Shown here: piece by piece, positions 8,598 to 15,977 of the stretch | How positions within the stretch are numbered: the first letter of the stretch is position 1 | Layout of the letters: every line of letters starts with the position of its first letter | NCBI GenBank assembly: GCA_016934935.1 | Contig: JAFGRW010000003.1 | Coordinates: 1 to 36,199 of the forward strand | Reading direction: 5' to 3' | Length of the DNA stretch: 36,199 nucleotides | Source of the DNA: Spirochaetota bacterium | Lineage (GTDB): Bacteria > Spirochaetota > UBA4802 > JAFGJZ01 | Made by a program: the position numbers and the translations under genes | Notes under the pieces: generated by a model | Seen by the model: only the letters and a program-made list of their open reading frames with translations | The model's database searches: none | Told to the model about the DNA's origin: nothing

Positions 8598-8661
8598 GTG
8601 ACCTTTGTGTTTTATCCACATCAAATATAGTTTTTAACACTCAATAATCTGGAGAATATTA

Positions 8662-9345
8662 ATGGAAAATAGCCCCCGGCTTTACGTTATTGCGACTCCT
8701 ATAGGTAATCTGAAAGATATAACACTCCGTGCACTGGAAGTACTTAAAGAAGAAGTAAGTATTCTTTTTTGCGAAGATACCCGTGTATCTGCCCGACTGC
8801 TATCTCACTATGGAATACATCTCCAATTGATATCTCTTCATGCTCACTCAACAAATAAACCTATTGATAATGCCATTAAAGCACTTAAAGAAGGCAAAAC
8901 AGTTGCTTATGTTTCTGATTGTGGAACTCCTGGCATATCTGATCCCGGAAGTAAACTAGTAGAGGCTGTTTCTGATGCAGGATTCACGGTAACACCGCTT
9001 CCTGGAGCATCTGCTGTAACATCGCTTATATCTGTATCTGGTTTTAGCGGGAAACAGTTTATTTTTGCAGGTTTTATAAGCAAAAAACCTGGGCGACGAA
9101 TAAACGAACTCACTGAACTTAAAAAATTTGACGGTACAATCGTAATTTATGAATCACCACATCGCATAAAAAAGACATTAGAGGCAATTTGTGAAGTTTT
9201 TCCGGATACATCCATAACAATCGGGAGAGAGATTACTAAAAAATTTGAAGAGATAATCAGAACAAACAGCGCCAATATGCGTTTTTTATTAGATAATTTA
9301 ACAGAAAAAGGTGAATTTTCTATTGCAATTCATAACAAACTATGA
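8662..9345 (+). CDS. rsmI: 16S rRNA (cytidine1402-2'-O)-methyltransferase RsmI
   Basis: Methylates the 2'-O of C1402 in the ribosomal P-site using SAM. The 227-residue protein begins MENSPRLYVIATPIGNLKDI, the canonical RsmI/YraL opening with the TPIGNL motif, and has SDCGTPGISDPG, ETVS-like helices and the PGASA loop (LPGASAVTSL). It is shorter than the E. coli enzyme (about 286) and ends after the tetrapyrrole-methylase-like catalytic domain, lacking the C-terminal extension. The ATG at 8662 follows CTGGAGAA. It stands alone on the + strand, divergent from leuA, with flgM 106 bases downstream under its own promoter. Confidence 0.95.
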   Translation: MENSPRLYVIATPIGNLKDITLRALEVLKEEVSILFCEDTRVSARLLSHYGIHLQLISLHAHSTNKPIDNAIKALKEGKTVAYVSDCGTPGISDPGSKLVEAVSDAGFTVTPLPGASAVTSLISVSGFSGKQFIFAGFISKKPGRRINELTELKKFDGTIVIYESPHRIKKTLEAICEVFPDTSITIGREITKKFEEIIRTNSANMRFLLDNLTEKGEFSIAIHNKL

Positions 9346-9395
9346 TATTGTGTCATAAAGTTTTATTTTATTTTATACAAAATTTCCTTAATAGT

Positions 9396-9422
9396 TAAAG
9401 ATTTGTTTTACTTTACCGATAA
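9396..9422 (+). promoter_or_regulatory. Sigma-28 (FliA) promoter of flgM
   Basis: TAAAGATT (9396-9403), an 11-base spacer, then ACCGATAA (9415-9422), against the established flagellar sigma-28 consensus TAAAGTTT-N11-GCCGATAA. Thirteen of 16 positions match at exact spacing. The gene 30 bases downstream is flgM and the matching sigma factor gene fliA is in the window at 21084-21896. Confidence 0.85.
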
Positions 9423-9451
9423 TAGTATTAGATCAAACAAGGGTTATATAA

Positions 9452-9751
9452 ATGGTACTCAATAAAATTGGCAATATAAACAAGATTTTCGAAACAAAAA
9501 AATCAAATTCGGTCAATAAAGCCAACACAACCGGTTCTTCGTCTGACTCTATTCAACTTTCAACCGAAGGCCTTAAAGCTGCAGAAGAGGCCAAAACTCT
9601 TCAGATGGTCAGAGAAACACCTGATGTGCGCCGCGAAAAGGTAGAAGCGATAAAAAAACAGATGCAGGACGGCACATACGACCGCCATCTTGATGACAAG
9701 GTTCTTGGTCTTGTGGCCGGCAAATTGTTAAACGGTATTTTCAGCGAATAA
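9452..9751 (+). CDS. flgM: Anti-sigma-28 factor FlgM
   Basis: A small 99-residue protein with the FlgM layout. The N-terminal half is disordered, Ser/Asn/Lys-rich. DSIQLSTEGLKAAEEA corresponds to the conserved D-x-V-x-LS motif, DVRREKVEAIKKQMQDGTYD is the core sigma-binding helix, and the C-terminal helix is VAGKLLNGIF. FlgM binds FliA and holds it inactive until the hook is complete, when FlgM is exported through the flagellar gate. The ATG follows AAGG. The sigma-28 promoter upstream gives the usual feedback, since FliA would raise the level of its own inhibitor. The gene is not in a flg operon but between rsmI and the Fe-ADH homologue, and has its own terminator. Confidence 0.9.
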   Translation: MVLNKIGNINKIFETKKSNSVNKANTTGSSSDSIQLSTEGLKAAEEAKTLQMVRETPDVRREKVEAIKKQMQDGTYDRHLDDKVLGLVAGKLLNGIFSE

Positions 9752-9778
9752 CACCGTTTGTATGTGACGGTTTATGAT

Positions 9779-9811
9779 ACAAAAGCGGTATATCTATGCC
9801 GCTTTTTTTTG
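9779..9811 (+). terminator. Intrinsic terminator of flgM
   Basis: AAAAGCGGTAT (9781-9791), loop ATC or so, ATGCCGCTTTT with one G-U, followed by an eight-T run (9803-9810). It lies 30 bases after the flgM stop and before the start of the next gene at 9863. Confidence 0.9.
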
Positions 9812-9862
9812 TAAAAGAATATGAAAAAATCACCTTAAACATTTAACAGGAACAGCGCGCAT

Positions 9863-11017
9863 ATGATATATCCTGATTTTCATCTTCCGACCAGATTGTA
9901 TCTTCAGCCCGATATTATAAAGAATGTCGGTGAAATAATAGCGTCAAGAAATGCCCACCGTGCTCTTATTATTACTTCATCCGATGACTACGAAAAATAT
10001 GAGAACATCATTGAGTTTATTGTAGAAAATCTGAACGCAAATGGTGTTATCAGCATTATTTATGATGAAATCCCAGGTAAAGCTAATAACGAATATATCG
10101 ACTCCGCAGTATATTACGCAAAAAAGACAAATACTGATATTATTATTGGTGTTGGCCTGATTGAAAGCCTGAACAGCGCGAAAGCTATCGCCATGCTTGC
10201 GAACAACTACTATTTTTGTGATGATATTTTCGAGTATCCTAAAGTAAACGATCCAATCCCTTATGCTCTTATCCCCTTTATGCCCTCAATAGGCCTTGAG
10301 ATTGTACCCTGTTTTTACATGCCCGATATTCATAGAAATCTGAAAAGAATCTACTACAACAATAAACTTTATCCCGATCTGACAATAATTGACCCACTTC
10401 TTTCGCTTCAGGCCGAAGATTCAGATTTCGCGAACGCAAGCGTTGCAGCGCTATCAATCGCAGTTGAATCACTTATATCACAAACAACAAGCGATATTAC
10501 AAATACCTATGCCCTGAAAGCCGTAGACCTCACCTACCGGAATCTTGCAGCAGCTTTCAGAGATCCCGATAATACAAGCTATCGAGCGCCACTTGCACTT
10601 GCATCTGTACTCAGCGGAATATCATTAACAACATCATTTATGTCCATAACCTTTGCTATATCACTTGCACTCTCTTCTTATACTCCTATACCACTCTCCA
10701 AAAGCATGGGCATACTGTTACCACATATTATGGAATACAACCTGACAACATCCACTAACAAATATGTACAGATCGCGCGCATAATGGACGAAGATGTTCA
10801 TGATATCACAATTATTGAAGCTGCAATTAAAGCTATCGAGGCTGTCAGAAAAATCACATTGGATGTAGAAATACCACAAAGATTGAGTGAATTTGAAATA
10901 TCAAAAACACTTTTAAGTAAAGTCAGCGAACTTGCTCAAACCTATCCATTTATCAAGAACGCACCAAGAACACTAAACAAAGACGAGTTGGAAACAATAC
11001 TGGTAGCGGCGTTTTAA
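9863..11017 (+). CDS. Iron-containing alcohol dehydrogenase homologue lacking metal ligands
   Basis: A 384-residue protein with the two-domain group III (Fe) alcohol dehydrogenase layout. The N-terminus FHLPTRLYLQPDIIKNVGEI, the AALSIAVESLIS helix and the segment GILLPHIMEYN all align with FucO-type enzymes. Key residues are changed. The NAD loop GGGSxxDxAK reads GLIESLNSAK (98-107). The ligands Asp and His in DALTHAIE are Ala195 and Ile199. The His of HALAHPLG is hydrophobic (about Leu268), and the His of PHG is Leu278. It is therefore unlikely to be a metal-dependent oxidoreductase and may have a non-catalytic or different role. The frame is intact and uses codons like its neighbours, arguing against a pseudogene. 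It sits between flgM and cheW with no obvious partner. Confidence 0.72.
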   Translation: MIYPDFHLPTRLYLQPDIIKNVGEIIASRNAHRALIITSSDDYEKYENIIEFIVENLNANGVISIIYDEIPGKANNEYIDSAVYYAKKTNTDIIIGVGLIESLNSAKAIAMLANNYYFCDDIFEYPKVNDPIPYALIPFMPSIGLEIVPCFYMPDIHRNLKRIYYNNKLYPDLTIIDPLLSLQAEDSDFANASVAALSIAVESLISQTTSDITNTYALKAVDLTYRNLAAAFRDPDNTSYRAPLALASVLSGISLTTSFMSITFAISLALSSYTPIPLSKSMGILLPHIMEYNLTTSTNKYVQIARIMDEDVHDITIIEAAIKAIEAVRKITLDVEIPQRLSEFEISKTLLSKVSELAQTYPFIKNAPRTLNKDELETILVAAF

Positions 11018-11032
11018 ACCGCTTTCATTCAT

Positions 11033-11509
11033 TTATTTGCCCGGTATGGAACTGAGCTCTTCGTGTGAGAAAATCTGGTCAATATCCAGAATTACAACAA
11101 ATCCAGAATCAACTTTGGCAATTCCAACTATATACTTGCCCGAAATTCCACGAACTATTGGCGGTGGCGGCTCAATATCTTTTGAGTCAATTCTCACAAC
11201 ATGGCTAACAGAGTCTATAGCCAGTCCGACTTTTTTCCCCTGTATATCAACAACTATAGCTCGAAGATTCTTGTGATCACTAACTTCTTTTATACCAAAT
11301 TTATTGGAAAGATTAATAATCGGTATTACCTGTCCACGCAGATCAATCATACCGATTATAAACGAAGCAGATTTTGGTAACTTTGTAACCTTAGGAAGTT
11401 TCAATATCTCTTGAACTTTTAGAATTTCCAACCCATATTCTTCTTCACCGATCTTGAAACATACAACCTGCAAAGAAGTTGTCTCTTTCTTTTGCATATC
11501 TCTAAGCAT
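11033..11509 (-). CDS. cheW: Chemotaxis adaptor CheW
   Basis: CheW couples chemoreceptors to the kinase CheA at the inner-membrane array. The single CheW domain is complete: VVCFKIGEEEYGLEILKVQE, then SFIIGMIDLRGQVIPIINLS, GLAIDSVSHVVRI and VDSGFVVILDIDQIF. The frame is open up to a GTG at 11518, but ATG at 11509 has CAGGTGGTG immediately upstream as ribosome site, so 158 residues is the preferred length. It is transcribed convergently to the Fe-ADH homologue and is not part of a cheA operon here. A weak TTGAAT-N17-TACTAT promoter-like sequence lies in the gap 11519-11684. Confidence 0.93.
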   Translation of the reverse strand: MLRDMQKKETTSLQVVCFKIGEEEYGLEILKVQEILKLPKVTKLPKSASFIIGMIDLRGQVIPIINLSNKFGIKEVSDHKNLRAIVVDIQGKKVGLAIDSVSHVVRIDSKDIEPPPPIVRGISGKYIVGIAKVDSGFVVILDIDQIFSHEELSSIPGK

Positions 11510-11684
11510 AAACACCACCTGTATTACAGTAAGGAGACATCGATTATTTACAATGCCCCAGGAAAGTTGTTCTTAATTATCAGCAATTAATAAAAAAGCC
11601 GTTAACAGATTCTCATAGTAATCATACCAAAGCAATAATTCAAGCATAAATTAATTGAATATGTATTTAGCAGAACAAAAGCAG

Positions 11685-12419
11685 CTAATTTATATAGTAA
11701 CCATATATAAACAATCCAACTCCTGTAATTAGAAAAATAATTATTTTGAAAAATATTGGTTCTCGCTCTCTCAAAAAAATATCAATTAATCCAAGCGATA
11801 TACCATAAATTGCCAAGAACCCTCCCAAAACCTGGTAATTGAAGATATAATAATAAATTGCGAGCGATACAGCAGCACCTGCCCCCATATCCATAAAATC
11901 CTTGAAGCCTATCCCCTTACCCGGATCAAAATCACCCAAAAATGGATCCCTATCAATCTTTTCCTGTTTAAAATACCTCTGGCGGGTTTTTTCCAGTTTT
12001 TGCCGTTTTAACTTCTCCTTTAGTTCTTTTGAATAATCAGCTAAACCATAATTCTTACCCATTAAACGAAGAACTTCTTTATTCGGCAGTGAAACAAAAA
12101 GTGGCGCCAGAGCGGAAAATTTGGCTGTTAACGAGGTTGTCCTTCCGGAAGTCATATTACGTTCAGATGTAACATCGCCCTTTTCAATAACAGAATAGTA
12201 TGCAATACCACCCTCATCGGCTGATTCATAAAAAATACGTACTTTTTGAGACTTTGTGTTATAATCTACACGGATATAGTTCCCATCAGGATCATTATAG
12301 TAAAAAGCACGCTGGTACCCTTTAATCTCGGAAGGTCTTCTTTTCCAATAGACGCCGGTTGAGGCAGTACTGTCGCCGACAAGCTGATTTGCCCTTGCCC
12401 TGTTGCTTGATCCCCTCAT
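11685..12419 (-). CDS. Unknown protein with three C-terminal membrane segments
   Basis: No family recognised. The 244-residue protein has a soluble N-terminal half with a beta-like stretch (FYYNDPDGNYIRVDYNTKS; VRIFYESADEGGIAYYSVIE), then a basic helix (KELKEKLKRQKLEKTRQRYF), and at about 173-244 three hydrophobic segments. The first is near AVSLAIYYYIF, the second near GFLAIYGISLGLIDIFL, the third is IIIFLITGVGLFIYGYYI at the very C-terminus. There is no signal peptide. ATG at 12419 follows AAGGGGAACAC. The N-terminal domain would be cytoplasmic if the positive-inside rule holds. Confidence 0.7.
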   Translation of the reverse strand: MRGSSNRARANQLVGDSTASTGVYWKRRPSEIKGYQRAFYYNDPDGNYIRVDYNTKSQKVRIFYESADEGGIAYYSVIEKGDVTSERNMTSGRTTSLTAKFSALAPLFVSLPNKEVLRLMGKNYGLADYSKELKEKLKRQKLEKTRQRYFKQEKIDRDPFLGDFDPGKGIGFKDFMDMGAGAAVSLAIYYYIFNYQVLGGFLAIYGISLGLIDIFLREREPIFFKIIIFLITGVGLFIYGYYIN

Positions 12420-12455
12420 GTGTTCCCCTTAAATCCGTTGTTTCATAAATTCAAC

Positions 12456-12482
12456 AAAAAAGCTGTCCGATTTGGACAGCTT
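12456..12482 (-). terminator. Intrinsic terminator of the Cox24-like gene
   Basis: Perfect 9-base stem AAGCTGTCC / GGACAGCTT with a 5-base loop. Read on the minus strand it is followed by TTTTTT (12461-12456). It lies 60 bases after the stop of the small basic protein gene and before the membrane protein gene at 12419, and probably ends the long flagellar-housekeeping run. Confidence 0.85.
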
Positions 12483-12541
12483 CTCTAAAGATATTCCTGT
12501 TTGAAATCAAACAAAGAACCGAGTAACAAACAGGTTATATA

Positions 12542-12631
12542 TTACTTCTTCTTATGACGATTTTGTCTTCTGCGCTTTTTTCTTTTATGATTAGCTATCT
12601 TTTGACGCTTTTTCTTTTTTCCGCACGGCAT
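12542..12631 (-). CDS. 29-residue Cox24/AURKAIP1-type small ribosomal protein
   Basis: ATG at 12631 with AAGGAG six bases upstream, then 29 codons and TAA. The peptide begins MPCGKKKKRQKIANHKRKKR and ends NRHKKK. This almost entirely basic sequence with the HKRKKR-x-(K/R)-x-NRHKK pattern is that of bacterial AURKAIP1/COX24-domain peptides, relatives of mitochondrial mS38, which sit on the small ribosomal subunit near the decoding region. A clean terminator follows. The neighbouring upstream gene is the SPFH-like protein, 48 bases away. The match rests on pattern memory, but the start, ribosome site, stop and terminator all agree. Confidence 0.85.
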   Translation of the reverse strand: MPCGKKKKRQKIANHKRKKRRRQNRHKKK

Positions 12632-12678
12632 CGCAAACTCCTTATTATTGATTAAAACCCGTTGAGCAAGAAAATCAG

Positions 12679-13617
12679 CTAGCGAAGGTTATCGACCTCA
12701 CCATCTTTGTCATTGCTTTCAGGTTTATCACTTTTTTCCAATTTTTTTACATCTTTTTCAGATTCATCTATATTGTCAAGACCAAAAGCATACCCGTTAG
12801 AATTAATAGGAGCAATAATCTTAACATTTGGTGCCAATTTTTCTATATACATATACTTTAAAATATCCGGATTTGTTGAAATAATGTCCGATATTTTTTG
12901 TAAATGCTCGTAATATTTCCCTGTTTCTACACTTTTTAAATTGAGTGCATTATTGAGGTTTTCACGTTCTATCAAGTGTTTTTTTCGAAGTTCCATAAGA
13001 TCGTTTCGCAAAGAAATTCCATATTCATACATCTCTCTGCCCGGTACTTGCAGAATAGTTTGAGCTTTTAACGATGTAACGTCTATTCCATACTTTATAG
13101 CCCTTTCTCTTATCCGTTTTTCTATTCTTAAAAGTATATCATCCCAATTTAAAGTAAGCTTTTCAGAATCGAAAGGGGGCTCCAGGTAAGGGCTGACAAC
13201 ATCCGCAAATTCAGATTTTAATTCGGATTTCAACCGGCCAACAATAGCACCCGACGGATCCTTGAGCTGAGAACTGGAAGGAACATATACCCTTGAGTCT
13301 ACGGTGTAATTCAGTACAAGAGTTACCGAAACATTATATGCCGGGTCATCCAGTATATCAAGCTCTCCAATAGCGAGAGAACACTCAACTTCAAAAAAAC
13401 CATCAGGTTCTATTGAATAAAATTGAACCCTGCCTGGAATTACTGCATAAGGAGCAACTATCCACCCGTTGCCCGATAGAGCAATAATCCTTTTTTCACT
13501 ATTATCATATGCCACCAAAATTTGCCCTTTGGGAGCAAACTTGACAGAGCTATATGCAAAATAGCCTGCTGAGGCAAAAATCATTATAATAAAAACAAGG
13601 GCGAAAAACTTTTTCAC
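12679..13617 (-). CDS. Membrane-anchored SPFH/prohibitin-like protein
   Basis: The 312-residue protein has an N-terminal hydrophobic anchor (residues 4-22, FFALVFIIMIFASAGYFAY) followed by a periplasmic or surface domain. The part around residues 55-190 (QFYSIEPDGFFEVECSLAI, LNYTVDSRVY, then RIRERAIKYGIDVTSLKAQTI) resembles a band-7/SPFH domain: beta strands, then a helix with the characteristic 'GI-V-S-K' segment. A charged helical region follows (LMELRKKHLIERENLNNAL), and the tail is Asp/Glu/Lys-rich and probably disordered. It starts 6 bases after the hfq stop, so is cotranscribed with it, reminiscent of hfq followed by the SPFH genes hflK/hflC in proteobacteria. The family call is tentative. 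Confidence 0.6.
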   Translation of the reverse strand: MKKFFALVFIIMIFASAGYFAYSSVKFAPKGQILVAYDNSEKRIIALSGNGWIVAPYAVIPGRVQFYSIEPDGFFEVECSLAIGELDILDDPAYNVSVTLVLNYTVDSRVYVPSSSQLKDPSGAIVGRLKSELKSEFADVVSPYLEPPFDSEKLTLNWDDILLRIEKRIRERAIKYGIDVTSLKAQTILQVPGREMYEYGISLRNDLMELRKKHLIERENLNNALNLKSVETGKYYEHLQKISDIISTNPDILKYMYIEKLAPNVKIIAPINSNGYAFGLDNIDESEKDVKKLEKSDKPESNDKDGEVDNLR

Positions 13618-13623
13618 AATAAA

Positions 13624-13842
13624 TCACTCATCTTCGTATTTTAACGGCTTAGAAGGCATTATAGTAGAAATAGCATGTTTGTAAATAAGATTTTGCTTGG
13701 TATCAACTCTTAAAAGAACAGTAAAGTTGTCAAAAGCCTGCACCTTACCCTGAAGAGGCACACCATTAGTAAGATAAATTGTAATATCCACTTTTTCTTT
13801 TCTGGCATTATTTAAGATTTTGTCCTGAATATTAACACTCAT
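13624..13842 (-). CDS. hfq: RNA chaperone Hfq
   Basis: Sm-like hexameric RNA chaperone that helps small RNAs pair with mRNAs. The 72-residue protein has the Sm1 part ([27 protein letters not shown]) and the Sm2 motif YKHAISTI, with Q6/D7 at the proximal face as in other Hfq proteins. The C-terminal tail is very short, as in many non-enteric Hfq. ATG at 13842 follows GGGGGAG. The order miaA-hfq is widely conserved and is seen here, with a 91-base gap between them. Confidence 0.95.
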   Translation of the reverse strand: MSVNIQDKILNNARKEKVDITIYLTNGVPLQGKVQAFDNFTVLLRVDTKQNLIYKHAISTIMPSKPLKYEDE

Positions 13843-13933
13843 ATTAACTCCCCCTTTTTTTATCTGTATATTTGCAGCCCGACCTTTTTAAAGAAACAAA
13901 GCCACAGGAAGCAGAGCCTCTAATGGTTATCTG

Positions 13934-14845
13934 TTAAAAAAAACATTCATTTATAAGACTACTCAGACCCTTACGGTCTGCCATATCAAAATATTTGATA
14001 AAATCATATCGTTTCAACCAGGTTATCTGTTTTTTTGCATACTTTCTTGTCTTTTTTTTTATATCCTCTATAGCAAAATTCAGATCACACTTACTCTTAA
14101 GATAATCATATATCTGAGAATATCCAATTGAATTCATCGAATTGAGGCTTTTATCGTAACCTTTGTCTATAAGTTTCTGAACCTCATCAATAAAACCCGT
14201 TGATATCATCTGATTTACACGCTCATTTATCCGGTTATATAGTGTTTCCCGATCAATTTTTGGAGAAATAAAGATCGTTTCCTCCCCAATTCTTCCTTTT
14301 TTTTGTCCACGAAGTTCACTCATTTTTCTGCCGGTTATATAATGTACTTCGAGTGCTCGTAATATTCGCTGTGAATCGTTAGGATGTATGGCTGCTGCTG
14401 ATACTGGATCAATATTGGCCAATTCATGATGTAAAGCGTTTATGCCTGAATCTTTCATTTTTTTTAACAACATATCTCTAACCAATGGATCAGAATCGGG
14501 CATTGGTGAATATCCAAAAAAATAGGTATCAAGATATAACAAAGTACCTCCTGTAAAAAGAGGTATCTTTTTTCGTTTTTGAATATCGTCAACCGCTTTA
14601 TCAGCCAAAGCACAATACGTTACAAAATCAAAATGCTCATCAGGGTTAACTACATCAATAAGATGATGAGGTACCGACTTACGCTGCGAAGCATTTATCT
14701 TGCCGCTACCAATATCCAGCTCCCGATAAACCTGAACTGAATCAACAGACACGATCTCAAAAGCATCAGTGAACAGATCACAAATACATAAGGCTGCATC
14801 ACTTTTACCTGAGGCCGTAGGCCCGGGAATTACAAGGGCTCTAAT
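13934..14845 (-). CDS. miaA: tRNA dimethylallyltransferase MiaA, non-canonical start
   Basis: Adds a dimethylallyl group to A37 of tRNAs reading UNN codons. The frame contains GPTASGKS (the P-loop), DSVQVYRELDIGSGK, FTGGTLLYLDTYFFG and the C-terminal helices KQITWLKRYD, all typical. The first in-frame ATG/GTG/TTG is a GTG at 14752, but this lies after the P-loop, which would be lost. Upstream the frame is open to a TGA at 14863-14861 and offers no ATG, GTG or TTG. An ATT at 14845 gives 303 residues starting (M)RALVIPGPTASGKS, a normal MiaA N-terminus, so I use it. The ATT overlaps the rpoZ stop. An A8 run at 14854-14847 makes slippage or a sequencing indel alternative explanations. Confidence 0.85.
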   Translation of the reverse strand: MRALVIPGPTASGKSDAALCICDLFTDAFEIVSVDSVQVYRELDIGSGKINASQRKSVPHHLIDVVNPDEHFDFVTYCALADKAVDDIQKRKKIPLFTGGTLLYLDTYFFGYSPMPDSDPLVRDMLLKKMKDSGINALHHELANIDPVSAAAIHPNDSQRILRALEVHYITGRKMSELRGQKKGRIGEETIFISPKIDRETLYNRINERVNQMISTGFIDEVQKLIDKGYDKSLNSMNSIGYSQIYDYLKSKCDLNFAIEDIKKKTRKYAKKQITWLKRYDFIKYFDMADRKGLSSLINECFF

Positions 14846-15053
14846 CTTTTTTTTCCACTCTCATTTCATTTTTTTGGTAATGTATCTCTTCATTAAGTAC
14901 CAATTTAAGCACGTTTGGAACTATCTTCCAGTTAAGATCCGGTTCCGGATAGTTTTTAATTTTGTTAAGGCGCATAACCGTCATCATAGCCCCTTTAGTG
15001 AAAACAAACTTGTTTGATTCAAGCGCGTTTAACTTATCCAAAGGTATAATCAT
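14841..15053 (-). CDS. rpoZ: RNA polymerase omega subunit
   Basis: A 70-residue protein starting MIIPLDKLNALESNKFVFTK, matching the omega N-terminus of gmk-linked rpoZ genes (MIIPL-KL, then a helix with A-x-M). It ends with a W-K-I-V-PNVLKLVLNEEIHY helix, as in omega of non-proteobacterial groups. Omega assists folding and assembly of beta-prime. The gene order yicC-remA-gmk-rpoZ-miaA matches the usual neighbourhood. The last codons contain the A8 run (GAA AAA AAA GAT TAG), and the stop overlaps the probable ATT start of miaA by 5 bases, implying coupling. Confidence 0.88.
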   Translation of the reverse strand: MIIPLDKLNALESNKFVFTKGAMMTVMRLNKIKNYPEPDLNWKIVPNVLKLVLNEEIHYQKNEMRVEKKD

Positions 15054-15072
15054 TTTTTCATCCCGTTTATCT

Positions 15073-15100
15073 ATAAAAATTGTTTATGTCGGCATAAACA
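15073..15100 (-). terminator. Weak hairpin between gmk and rpoZ
   Basis: Read on the minus strand, TGTTTATG-CCGA-CATAAACA (8-base stem, tetraloop) is followed by ATTTTTAT. The stem has only two G-C pairs, so it would be at most a partial terminator or RNA processing site in the gmk-rpoZ gap. Confidence 0.35.
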
Positions 15101-15121
15101 TGTTTTGACCACTATAATGCT

Positions 15122-15724
15122 TCAAAGTTTTTTATTATCACAAATATCGCTGATTTTTTGTTTCATTCTTTCTATACGTAATTTTTCTGATCTGATTATT
15201 GATACTATATCCGAAACAGCCGTTGTAACATCATCATTTACCACCGCGTAATCGAATTCGGCGCATGATCGCATCTCAAGAATCGAAGCCTTAAGCCGTA
15301 TACCAATCTGTTCGTCAGAGTCTGTTTTGCGGTTTCGTAATCGATCTTCGAGAACTTCAAGAGAAGGAGGCACTATAAATACAAAAACAGCATCCTGTAT
15401 TTTTTTCCTTAAAATTGAGGCACCCTGCACATCTATGTCAAGTACAGGAATTTTTCCTTCACCCGATATCCTGTCAATCTCTTTTTTACGTGTACCATAA
15501 TAATTATTGTGCACAATTGCCCATTCAAGAAAACCTTCATTTTCAATCTCATTCCTGAATGTGTCACTATCCACGAAATAGTATTCACGAGCATGTTGCT
15601 CAGTTTCTCGCCTTGGCCGGGTTGTTGAAGATATAGCAAATTCAAGCGAGCTATCTACATTAAGAAGCTCTCTGATTATTGTGGACTTACCAGCACCAGA
15701 TGGAGCAGAAATTATAACTGTCAT
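15122..15724 (-). CDS. gmk: Guanylate kinase
   Basis: Phosphorylates GMP to GDP with ATP. The 200-residue protein starts MTVIISAPSGAGKSTIIREL, with the P-loop at residues 7-14. The GMP-binding parts SSTTRPRRETEQHAREYYFV, FLEWAIVHNNYYGT and LDIDVQGA follow, with R(N/L)R-type lid residues (EDRLRNRKTDSDEQ). Length is that of a normal single-domain enzyme. The stop of remA (15726) lies one base upstream of the ATG. As the enzyme feeding GTP and (p)ppGpp precursor pools, it is part of the yicC-remA-gmk-rpoZ unit. Confidence 0.96.
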   Translation of the reverse strand: MTVIISAPSGAGKSTIIRELLNVDSSLEFAISSTTRPRRETEQHAREYYFVDSDTFRNEIENEGFLEWAIVHNNYYGTRKKEIDRISGEGKIPVLDIDVQGASILRKKIQDAVFVFIVPPSLEVLEDRLRNRKTDSDEQIGIRLKASILEMRSCAEFDYAVVNDDVTTAVSDIVSIIRSEKLRIERMKQKISDICDNKKL

Positions 15725-15725
15725 A

Positions 15726-15977
15726 CTATTCTTCCTTACCTTGATTCATACGATTTATCAATGTTTCTGGTTGCATACCGGAAAGAATAATATGATTACT
15801 GTCCATAATCACAATAGAACGAGTTTTTCTACCATGTGTAGCATCGATCAGCATCCGGGTATCACGCGCCTCTTCTCTGATTCTCTTGCCCGATGCCGAT
15901 GACGGCGAAACAATAGCAACGACACGATTAAGAGCAACCGCATTACCAAACCCTATATTTATCAGCTGACTTTTCAT
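15726..15977 (-). CDS. remA: RemA/DUF370 family regulator
   Basis: A small DUF370 protein of 83 residues: [20 protein letters not shown], then [20 protein letters not shown], and [21 protein letters not shown]. Both the core 'INIGFGN' and the conserved arginine ([12 protein letters not shown]) are characteristic. In Bacillus RemA is a DNA-binding regulator of biofilm genes; elsewhere the function is open. The frame reaches a GTG at 15992, but the ATG at 15977 has GCAGGAA at good distance and overlaps the yicC stop by ATGA, so 15977 is preferred. Confidence 0.9.
   Translation of the reverse strand: MKSQLINIGFGNAVALNRVVAIVSPSSASGKRIREEARDTRMLIDATHGRKTRSIVIMDSNHIILSGMQPETLINRMNQGKEE

Noticed and set aside
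14769..15017. + strand frame opposite rpoZ/miaA
   Set aside because: Opposite-strand shadow of the rpoZ and miaA start region.
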